Assembly: GCA_964036275.1 (NCBI GenBank)
Contig: CAXIWQ010000009.1
Span: forward strand, 19,342-83,341
DNA from: Litoditis marina
Lineage: Eukaryota > Nematoda > Chromadorea > Rhabditida > Rhabditidae
DNA: 64,000 nt
Reading direction: 5' to 3'
The notes beneath the pieces were generated by a model that saw nothing but the letters and a program-made list of their open reading frames with translations, did no database searches and had not been told where the DNA came from. Shown piece by piece: positions 1 to 8,780 of the stretch (positions are counted from its first letter, which is position 1; the number at the start of each line of letters is the position of its first letter). The position numbers and the translations under genes were made by a program.

Positions 1-254
1 CTCATTGACATCCGATCCACACTCGAGCAAAACCACTTTTCTGCCCTACTAGGGCAGAATGAGTGAACAAACTCTTTGTTTTTATGAGAAACGGAACGTT
101 GTTCTCTCCGAACCATTTTGCTGCCCTACTAGGGCAGAATCGTTTGTTCTGCTCAGATCAGCTAAGTGTTTTTCCAGAACAGGAAAGTCTAATCGACATC
201 CGATCCACACTCGAGCAAAACCACTTTTCTGCCCTACTGGGCCAGAATGAGTGA

Positions 255-1060
255 ACAAAATCTTCGTTTTCATAGGAAACGGAACGAGGTTCTGTTCACA
301 CCACTTTTCTGCCCTACTAGGGCAGAATGAGTGAACAAAATCTGTTTCCTCGTAGGATACGGAACGTTGTTCTCTCCGAACCATTTTGCTGCCCTACTAG
401 GGCAGAATCGTTTGTTCTGCTCAGATCAGCTAAGTGTTTTTCCAGAACAGGAAAGTCTAATCGACATCCGATCCACACTCGAGCAAAACCACTTTTCTGC
501 CCTACTGGGTCAGAATGAGTGAACAAAATCTTCGTTTTCATAGGAAACGGAACGAGGTTCTGTTCACACCACTTTTCTGCCCTACTAGGGCAGAATGAGT
601 GAACAAAATCTGTTTCCTCGTAGGATACGGAACGTTGTTCTCTCCGAACCATTTTGCTGCCCTACTAGGGCAGAATCGTTTGTTCTGCTCAGATCAGCTA
701 AGTGTTTTTCCAGAACAGGAAAGTCTAATCGACATCCGATCCACACTCGAGCAAAACCACTTTTCTGCCCTACTGGGTCAGAATGAGTGAACAAAATCTT
801 CGTTTTCATAGGAAACGGAACGAGGTTCTGTTCACACCACTTTTCTGCCCTACTAGGGCAGAATGAGTGAACAAAATCTGTTTCCTCGTAGGATACGGAA
901 CGTTGTTCTCTCCGAACCATTTTGCTGCCCTACTAGGGCAGAATAGTTTGTTCTGCTCAGATCAGCTAACTGTTTTTCCAGAACAAGAAAGTCTAATCGA
1001 CATCCAATCCACACTCAAGCAAAACCACTTTTCTGCCCTACTAGGGCAGAATAGTTTGTT
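255..1060 (+). repeat. Satellite A higher-order repeat, 268 bp (c-a-b), three copies
   Basis: Identical landmarks of module a recur at 331, 599 and 867, exactly 268 bp apart, so the c-a-b trimer was amplified in tandem. The first two copies are nearly identical. The third carries AGTTTG in place of CGTTTG after the hairpin and continues into a second b. The hairpin before each c is the variant CTGCCCTACTGGG(C/T)CAG rather than the perfect palindrome. Confidence 0.85.
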
Positions 1061-2115
1061 CTGCTCAGATCAGCTAACTGCTTTTCCAGAACAGGAAAGT
1101 ATTATCGACATCCGATCCACACTCGAGCAAAACCACTTTTCTGTCCTACTAGGCCAGAATTAGTGAACAAAATCTGTTTCCTCGTAGGATAAGGAACGTT
1201 GTTCTCTCCGAACCATTTTGCTGCCCTACTAGGGCAGAATCGTTTGTTCTGCTCAGATCAGCTAACTGTTTTTCCAGAACAGGAAAGTCTCATTGACATC
1301 CGATCCACACTCGAGCAAAACCACTTTTCTGCCCTACTAGGGCAGAATGAGTGAACAAACTCTTTGTTTTTATAGGAAACGGAACGTTGTTCTCTCCGAA
1401 CCATTTTGCTGCCCTACTAGGGCAGAATCGTTTGTTCTGCTCAGATCAGCTAACTGTTTTTCCAGAACAGGAAAGTCTCATTGACATCCGATCCACACTC
1501 GAGCAAAACCACTTTTCTGCCCTACTAGGGCAGAATGAGTGAACAAAATCTGTTTCCTCGTAGGATACGGAACGTTGTTCTCTCCGAACCATTTTGCTGC
1601 CCTACTAGGGCAGAATAGTTTGCTAACTGTTTTTCCAGAACAGGAAAGTCTCATCGACATCCGATCCACACTCGAGCAAAACCACTTTTCTGCCCTACTA
1701 GGGCAGAATAGTTTGTTCTGCTCAGATCAGCTAACTGTTTTTCCAGAACAAGAAAGTCTAATCGACATCCAATCCACACTCAAGCAAAACCACTTTTCTG
1801 CCCTACTAGGGCAGAATAGTTTGTTCTGCTCAGATCAGCTAACTGCTTTTCCAGAACAGGAAAGTATTATCGACATCCGATCCACACTCGAGCAAAACCA
1901 CTTTTCTGTCCTACTAGGCCAGAATTAGTGAACAAAATCTGTTTCCTCGTAGGATAAGGAACGTTGTTCTCTCCGAACCATTTTGCTGCCCTACTAGGGC
2001 AGAATCGTTTGTTCTGCTCAGATCAGCTAACTGTTTTTCCAGAACAGGAAAGTCTCATTGACATCCGATCCACACTCGAGCAAAACCACTTTTCTGCCCT
2101 ACTAGGGCAGAATGA

Positions 2116-3803
2116 GTGAACAAACTCTTTGTTTTTATAGGAAACGGAACGTTGTTCTCTCCGAACCATTTTGCTGCCTTACTAGGGCAGAATCGTTTGT
2201 TCTGCTCAGACCAGCTAACTGTTTTTCCAGAACAGGAAAGTCTCATTGACATCCGATCCACACTCGAGCGAAACCACTTTTCTGCCCTACTAGGGCAGAA
2301 TGAGTGAACAAAATCTGTTTCCTCGTAGGATACGGAACGTTGTTCTCTCCGAACCATTTTGCTGCCCTACTAGGGCAGAATAGTTTGCTAACTGTTTTTC
2401 CAGAACAGGAAAGTCTCATCGACATCCGATCCACACTCGAGCAAAACCACTTTTCTGCCCTACTAGGGCAGAATAGTTTGTTCTGCTCAGATCAGCTAAC
2501 TGTTTTTCCAGAACAGGAAAGTATCATCGACATCCGATCCACACTCGAGCAAAACCATTTTTCTGTCTAACTAGGCCAGAATGAGTGAACAAAATCGGTT
2601 TCCTCGTAGGATACGGAACGTTGTTCTCTCCAAACCATTTTGCTGCCCTACTAGGGCAGAACAGTTTGTTCTGCTCAGATCAGCTAAGTGTTTTTCCAGA
2701 ACAGGAAAGTCTAATCGACATCCGATCCACACTCGAGCAAAACCACTTTTCTGCCCTACTGGGCCAGAATGAGTGAACAAAATCTTTGTTTTCATAGGAA
2801 ACGGAACGAGGTTCTGTTCACACCAGTTTCTGCCCTACTAGGGCAGAATCGTTTGTTCTGCTCAGATCAGCTAACTGTTTTTCCAGAACAGGAAAGTCTC
2901 ATTGACATCCGATCCACACTCGAGCAAAACCACTTTTCTGCCCTACTAGGGCAGGATGAGTGAACAAACTCTTTGTTTTTATAGGAAACGGAACGTTGTT
3001 CTCTCCGAACCATTTTGCTGCCCTACTAGGGCAGAATCGTTTGTTCTGCTCAGATCAGCTAACTGTTTTTCCAGAACAGGAAAGTCTCATTGACATCCGA
3101 TCCACACTCGAGCGAAACCACTTTTCTGCCCTACTAGGGCAGAATGAGTGAACAAAATCTGTTTCCTCGTAGGATACGGAACGTTGTTCTCTCCGAACCA
3201 TTTTGCTGCCCTACTAGGGCAGAATAGTTTGCTAACTGTTTTTCCAGAACAGGAAAGTCTCATCGACATCCGATCCACACTCGAGCAAAACCACTTTTCT
3301 GCCCTACTAGGGCAGAATAGTTTGTTCTGCTCAGATCAGCTAACTGTTTTTCCAGAACAGGAAAGTATCATCGACATCCGATCCACACTCGAGCAAAACC
3401 ATTTTTCTGTCCTACTAGGCCAGAATGAGTGAACAAAATCGGTTTCCTCGTAGGATACGGAACGTTGTTCTCTCCAAACCATTTTGCTGCCCTACTAGGG
3501 CAGAATAGTTTGTTCTGCTCAGATCAGCTAAGTGTTTTTCCAGAACAGGAAAGTCTAATCGACATCCGATCCACACTCGAGCAAAACCACTTTTCTGCCC
3601 TACTGGGCCAGAATGAGTGAACAAAATCTTTGTTTTCATAGGAAACGGAACGAGGTTCTGTTCACACCAGTTTCTGCCCTACTAGGGCAGAATCGTTTGT
3701 TCTGCTCAGATCAGCTAACTGTTTTTCCAGAACAGGAAAGTCTCATTGACATCCGATCCACACTCGAGCAAAACCACTTTTCTGCCCTACTAGGGCAGAA
3801 TGA
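2116..3803 (+). repeat. Satellite A higher-order repeat, 844 bp, two copies
   Basis: Matching landmarks lie at 2116/2960, 2304/3148, 2585/3429 and 2769/3613, each 844 bp apart. The unit is an ordered set of modules including the 15-bp-deleted b and the c form ending CACCAGTTT. The same 844 bp unit is used in the mirror arm (22157/23001) and again at 26.7-30.3 kb, so it was a preferred amplification unit. Confidence 0.85.
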
Positions 3804-5879
3804 GTGAACAAACTCTTTGTTTTTATAGGAAACGGAACGTTGTTCTCTCCGAACCATTTTGCTGCCCTACTAGGGCAGAATCGTTTGTTCTGCTCAGATC
3901 AGCTAACTGTTTTTCCAGAACAGGAAAGTCTCATCGACATCCGATCCACACTCGAGCAAAACCACTTTTCTGCCCTACTAGGGCAGAATAGTTTGTTCTG
4001 CTCAGATCAGCTAACTGTTTTTCCAGAACAGGAAAGTATCATCGACATCCGATCCACACTCGAGCAAAACCATTTTTCTGTCCAACTAGGCCAGAATGAG
4101 TGAACAAAATCGGTTTCCTCGTAGGATACGGAACGTTGTTCTCTCCAAACCATTTTGCTGCCCTACTAGGGCAGAACAGTTTGTTCTGCTCAGATCAGCT
4201 AAGTGTTTTTCCAGAACAGGAAAGTCTAATCGACATCCGATCCACACTCGAGCAAAACCACTTTTCTGCCCTACTGGGCCAGAATGAGTGAACAAAATCT
4301 TTGTTTTCATAGGAAACGGAACGAGGTTCTGTTCACACCAGTTTCTGCCCTACTAGGGCAGAATCGTTTGTTCTGCTCAGATCAGCTAACTGTTTTTCCA
4401 GAACAGAAAAGTCTCATTGACATCCGATCCACACTCGAGCAAAACCACTTTTCTGCCCTACTAGGGCAGAATGAGTGAACAAAATCTGTTTCCTCGTAGG
4501 ATACGGAACGTTGTTCTCTCCGAACCATTTTGCTGCCCTACTAAGGCAGAATAGTTCGTTAACTGTTTTTCCAGAACAGGAAAGTCTCATCGACATCCGA
4601 TCCACACTCGAGCAAAACCACTTTTCTGTCCTACTAGGCCAGAATGAGTGAACAAAATCTGTTTCCTCGTAGGATACGGAACGTTGTTCTCTCCGAACCA
4701 TTTTGCTGCCCTACTAGGGCAGAATCGTTTGTTCTGCTCAGATCAGCTAACTGTTTTTCCAGAACAGAAAAGTCTCATTGACATCCGATCCACACTCGAG
4801 CAAAACCACTTTTCTGCCCTACTGGGCCAGAATGAGTGAACAAAATCTTTGTTTTCATAGGAAACGGAACGAGGTTCTGTTCACACCAGTTTCTGCCCTA
4901 CTAGGGCAGAATCGTTTGTTCTGCTCAGATCAGCTAACTGTTTTTCCAGAACAGAAAAGTCTCATTGACATCCGATCCACACTCGAGCAAAACCACTTTT
5001 CTGCCCTACTAGGGCAGAATGAGTGAACAAAATCTTTGTTTTCATAGGAAACGGAACGAGGTTCTGTTCACACCACTTTTCTGCCCTACTAGGGCAGAAT
5101 TAGTGAACAAAATCTGTTTCCTCGTAGGATACGGAACGTTGTTCTCTTCTAACCATTGTGCTGCCCTACTTTTCACAGGTTTCAAGAAGGTTCTAAGACT
5201 CGATCATTTCCGATCTGAATTGTTCCGAATCGCGCAATTTTTGCAGGTTTTAAGAATGTTCTAAGACTCGATCATTTCCGATCTGAATTGTTCCAAATCG
5301 CGCAATTTTTGCAGGTTTTAAGAATGTTCTATGACTCAATCATTTCAGATCTGGATTATTCCAATCGCGCAATTTTTGCAGGTTTTAAGAATGTTCTAAG
5401 ACTCGATGATTTCAGAGCTGAATTATTCCAATCGCGCAATTTTTGCAGGTTTTAAGAATGTTCTAAGACTCGATCATTTCCGATCTAAATTATTCCAATC
5501 GCGCAATTTTTGCAGGTTTCAATAATGTTCTAAGACTCGATCATTTCCGATCTGAATTGTTCCAAATCGCGCAATTTTTGCAGGTTTTACGAATGTTCTA
5601 AGACTCGATCATTTCAGATCTGGATTATTCCAATCGCGCAATTTTTGCAGGTTTTAAGAATGTTCTGAGACTCGATCATTTCCGATCTGAATTATTTCAA
5701 TTGCGATCATCTCAGATCTGAATTATTCCAATTGCGATCATCTCAGATCTGAATTATTCCAATCGCGCAATTTTTGCTGGTTTTAAGAATGTTCTAAGAT
5801 TTTCGCAGGTTTAAGGAATGCTCTAAGACTCGATGATTTCAGATCTGAATTATTCCAATCGCGCAATTTTTGCAGGTTT

Positions 5880-5892
5880 TTCTAGAATGTTC
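5880..5892 (+). promoter_or_regulatory. Perfect heat shock element match (TTCnnGAAnnTTC) in satellite B
   Basis: The sequence TTCTAGAATGTTC fits three alternating nGAAn boxes, the consensus for heat shock factor trimers. It arose where the usual TTTTAAGAATGTTCT of the B unit reads TTTTTCTAGAATGTTCT. Binding is inferred from consensus only. Confidence 0.3.
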
Positions 5893-6411
5893 TGAGACTC
5901 GATCATTTCAGATCTGGATTATTCCAATCGCGCAATTTTGCAGGTTTTAAGAATGTTCTAAGACTCGATCATTTCAGATCTGAGTTATTCCAATCGCGCA
6001 ATTTTTGCATGTTTGAAGAATGTTCTAAGACTCGATCATTTTCGATCTGAATTGTTTAAAATCGCGCAATTTGCAGGTTTTAAGAAGGTTCTAAGACTCG
6101 ATCATTTCGATCTAAATTGTTCCAAATCGCGCAATTTTTGCAGGTTTTCAGAATGTTTAAGAATGACTCGATCATTTCAGATCTGAATTATTCCGATCGC
6201 GCAATTTTTGCAGGTTTTAAGAATGTTCTGAGACTCGATCATTTCCGATCTGAATTATTCCAATTGCGATCATCTCAGATCTGAATTATTCCAATCGCGC
6301 AATTTTTGCTGGTTTTAAGAATGTTCTAAGATTTTCGCAGGTTTAAGGAATGTTCTAAGACTCGATGATATCAGATCTGAATTATTCCAATCGCGCAATT
6401 TTTGCAGGTTT

Positions 6412-6424
6412 TTCTAGAATGTTC
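6412..6424 (+). promoter_or_regulatory. Second heat shock element match in satellite B
   Basis: Same TTCTAGAATGTTC string as at 5880, in the last B unit before the inverted A fragment. Consensus match only. Confidence 0.3.
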
Positions 6425-6430
6425 TGAGAC

Positions 6431-6863
6431 TGTTCTGGAAAAATACTTAGCTGATCTGAGCAGAACAAACTATTCTGCCCTAGTAGGGCAGCAAAATGGT
6501 TTGGAGAAAACAACATTTTGTGTCCTACGAGACGAGAGTTTGTTCACTTATTCTGCCTAGTAGGGCATAAAAGTGGTGTTGCTTAAGTGTCGATCGGATG
6601 TCGATTAGACTTTCCTGTTCTGTAAAACACTTAGTTGATCTGAGCAGAACAATCGATTCTGCCCTAGTAGGGCAGCAAAGTGGTTCGGAGGGAACAACAT
6701 TTTGTGTCCTACGAGACAAGAGAGTTTGTTCACTTATTCTGCCCTAGTAGGGCAGAAAAGTGGTTTTGCTCGAGTGTGAATTGGATGTCGATTAGGCTTT
6801 CCTGCTCTGAAAAAACACTTAGCTGATACGAGCAGAACGATTATTTGTGCCCTAGTAGGGCAA
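6431..6863 (-). repeat. Diverged, inverted satellite A fragment
   Basis: About 2.3 A dimers in the opposite orientation to 1-5169. Hairpins CTGCCCTAGTAGGGCAG, GAACAA and GATCGGATGTCGATTAGAC are recognisable. Module a has a distinct form: ACAACATTTTGTGTCCTACGAGAC instead of ACAACGTTCCGTATCCTACGAGG. There are further changes such as CTGCCTAGTAGGGCAT. This copy is clearly older or less homogenised than the main arrays. It sits between B and C, and the same fragment occurs inverted at 19086-19520. Confidence 0.9.
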
Positions 6864-6978
6864 CTCAAAACATGATTTAAATCACGTTTTTGATGTGATC
6901 GAAGAACCTAAAACATGATTCACGTTTTCCCATGTGGGCGAGGAACCAAAACTTGATTTAAATCACGTTTTCCGATGT
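6864..6978 (+). repeat. Satellite C, short array (about 2.5 copies)
   Basis: Copies of the unit CATGATTTAAATCACG + TTTTCCCATGTGATCG + AAGAACC. The middle copy is damaged (CATGATTCACG, GTGGGCGAGG). It runs into satellite D at TTTTCCGATG|TTTATACAATTATCCC. The long C array is at 12148-13426. Confidence 0.9.
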
Positions 6979-8196
6979 TTATACAATTATCCCTTAGATC
7001 CCAAATTATACACCCATCCCTTAGATCCCAAATTATGCATCTATCGCTTAGATCCCAAATTATACATCTATCGCTTAGTTCCCAAATTATTCATCTATCG
7101 CTTAAATCCCAAAATATACATCTATTCCTTAGATTCGAAATTATACATCTATCGCTTAGATCCCAAATTATACATCTATCCCTTAGATCCCAAATTATAC
7201 AACTATCGCTTAGATCTCAAATTATACATATTTTCCTCAGATCCCAAATTATACATATATCGCTTAGATCCCAAATTATACATCTATCGCTTAGATCCCA
7301 AATTATACATCTATCGCTTAGATCCCAAATTATACATCTATCCATTAGATCCCAAATTATACATCTATCGCTCAGATCCCAAATTATACATCTTTCCCTT
7401 AGATCCCAAATTATACATCTATCGCTTAGATCCCAAATTATACATCTATCGCTTAGATTCCATATTATACATCTATCCCTTAGATCCCAAATTATACATC
7501 TATCGCTCAGATCCCAAATTATACAATTATTCCTTAGATCCCAAATTATACATATTTCCCTTAGATCCCAAATTATACATCTATCCCTTAGATCTCAAAT
7601 TATACATCTATCGCTTAGATCCCAAACTGTACATCAATCGCTTAGATCCCAAATTATACATATATCGCTTAGATCCCAAATTATACATCCATCCCTTAGA
7701 TCCCAAGTTATGCATCTATCGCTTAGATCCCAAATTATACATCCATCCCTTAGATCCCAAATTATACATTTATCGCTTAGATCCCAAATTATACATCTAT
7801 CGCTTAGATCCCAAATTATACATCTATCGCTTAGATCCCAAATTATACAATTATCCCTTAGATCCCAAATTATACATCTATCGCTTTGATCCCGAATTAT
7901 ACATATTTCCCTTAGGTCCCAAATTATACAATTATCCCTTAGATCCCAAATTATACATATATCGCTTAGATCCCAAACTATACATCTATCGCTTAGATCC
8001 CAAGTTATACATCTATCGCTTAGATCCCAAATTATACATCTATCCCTTAGATCCCAAATTATACATCTATCGCTTAGATCCCAAATTATACATCTATCGC
8101 TTAGATCCCAAATTATACATCTATCGCTTAGATCCCAAAATATACATCTATCTCTTAGATCCCAAATTATACATCTATCGCTTAGATCCCAAATTA
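6979..8196 (+). repeat. Satellite D array, 27 bp period, about 45 copies
   Basis: Tandem 27 bp units of the form CCCAAATTATACATCTATCG followed by CTTAGAT. Because 27 is a multiple of three and the unit lacks stops in several frames, a 450-codon frame (6934-8286) reads as a nonapeptide repeat, LDPKLYIYR. A second plus frame reads SLRSQIIHL, and minus frames of D copies read DRCIIWDLS. The main variation (CGC/CCC, TTA/TCA, CTA/ATA/TTT) changes amino acids as freely as not. I conclude it is non-coding. Unit variants occur in a fixed order shared with 17861-18970. Confidence 0.93.
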
Positions 8197-8432
8197 TCGC
8201 GCGCAGCGCGAAGCGCTGTGCGAGATTTGTCTTTGGTCCGGCTAATGCGCGCTTCTGTTTTTTTAGTTTCTCCTCAAAAAGGCTGACATTTGCAAAACGA
8301 AGTTTTTATTGATGTACTTGTTTTCTATAGCTAATTCCCTAACCGTGTTTCAAATTTGAGCGAAATCGGTCAAGTTTGAGCCAAGTTATGACCTCATGCG
8401 CTTCATCAAGAGCGCCAACTTCCGTCGTGTGT

Positions 8433-8455
8433 GGGTGGGTGTGTGTGTGGGTGGG
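8433..8455 (+). other. Potential G-quadruplex in U copy 1
   Basis: Four GGG runs at 8433, 8437, 8449 and 8453 with loops of 1, 9 and 1 bases. The middle loop is longer than the usual 7-base limit, so stability is uncertain. Identical tracts lie at 14003-14025 and, on the minus strand, at 17602-17624. Confidence 0.45.
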
Positions 8456-8613
8456 TGGTGACAAGAAAAGTAAACCCAGTTTAAGGGTTTCTACTCAACC
8501 GATTTCGTTGAAAATTGTGGAAGACATGTGATACCTACTCAAACACTCGCGGAGCAAAAAAAAATTAAGAAAAAATTGTTTTAATTAAAGTTATAGACAT
8601 TTTTTGGAAAGTG

Positions 8614-8624
8614 TCTGCGTCTCT
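8614..8624 (+). promoter_or_regulatory. TCTGCGTCTCT motif with CT-rich tract
   Basis: TCTGCGTCTCT is followed by a CT-rich stretch (CTCTCTCACTCTCTCTGTCC). A CTGCGTCTC motif is, to my knowledge, enriched in Caenorhabditis promoters. This is the best hint of both the lineage and a possible site of transcription initiation for the flanking satellites. No gene follows it. It is repeated at 14184-14194 and inverted at 17433-17443. Confidence 0.25.
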
Positions 8625-8780
8625 CCATTTAGCACGCTCTCTCACTCTCTCTGTCCGGTCGACAACTCAAACTGTATTGTAACTTAGAGTAACAATTACC
8701 GATTTGCTCGAAAATTGAAATATGATGCCATCGTGACTTTTATTTGAGTATGAAGTATTCTATTCCTGACGTCCTTCAGG

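Larger units (their letters stand above)
1..5169 (+). repeat. Satellite A array, left arm (hairpin-bounded modules)
   Basis: The array is made of modules, each ended by the hairpin CTGCCCTACTAGGGCAG, whose arms are perfectly complementary. Module a (about 80 bp with its hairpin) starts GAGTGAACAAA and ends CCGAACCATTTTG. Module b (about 108 bp) starts CGTTTGTTCTG or AGTTTGTTCTG, carries CTCGAG and ends AAAACCACTTTT. Module c (about 80 bp) starts like a but ends GTTCTGTTCACACCA. The basic dimer a-b is 188 bp. Reading 1-2115 gives the order b, ab, c, ab, c, ab, c, abb, ab, ab, a-bs-b-b, ab, where bs is a b lacking 15 bp. Open frames of 63-130 codons recur but use GTG starts or close at the hairpin. 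The 188 and 268 bp periods are not multiples of three, so I read these frames as chance. The array is cut off by the window start and ends inside a hairpin at the junction with B. Confidence 0.95.
5170..6430 (+). repeat. Satellite B array, about 67 bp period
   Basis: About 19 diverged copies of a 67-68 bp unit with the conserved parts AAGACTCGATCATTTC, GATCTGAATTATTCC, AATCGCGCAATTTTTGCAGG and TTTTAAGAATGTTCT. Copies differ by substitutions and small deletions. Two tracts near 5700-5760 and 6240-6300 are shortened units read as GATCATCTCAGATCTGAATTATTCCAAT. The array starts abruptly inside an A hairpin and ends at GAGACTGTTCTGG. Each full unit contains AGAATGTTCT, and two copies extend this to a perfect three-box heat-shock-element match. 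No open frame here looks coding. Confidence 0.93.
8197..8780 (+). other. Complex non-tandem block U, copy 1
   Basis: A roughly 580 bp block with no internal tandem array, present three times in the window (here, 13769-14350, inverted 17277-17860). It starts with the GC-rich inverted repeat GCGCGCAGCGCG/AAGCGCTGTGCG and contains TGCGAGATTTGTCTT, a 15-mer also present in core P. It also has a GT/GGGT tract, degenerate repeats of CCGATTTCG/CGAAATCGG type, the motif TCTGCGTCTCT and a CTCTCT tract. No frame is conserved open across all three copies. It could be a relic of a transposable element or a unique segment captured in the satellite. I do not recognise it. Confidence 0.8.

Noticed and set aside
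1..5169. CRISPR array, because of a short palindromic repeat separated by longer segments
   Set aside because: The intervening segments are themselves repeated modules, not unique spacers. There are no cas genes, and the context is eukaryotic satellite DNA.
1..5169. Rho-independent terminators at each CTGCCCTACTAGGGCAG hairpin
   Set aside because: No U tract follows, there are no upstream genes, and the density and genome type do not fit.
6934..8286. 450-codon open frame with a nonapeptide repeat (and 414 codons at 17771-19015, 169 at 10704-11213)
   Set aside because: The 27 bp unit is stop-free in several frames on both strands and unit changes do not respect codons. The frame end runs into block U only by chance.
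8500..8530. CENP-B-box-like sequence (ATTTCGTTGAAAATTGTGG)
   Set aside because: The TTCG half fits but the required CGGG half is missing.
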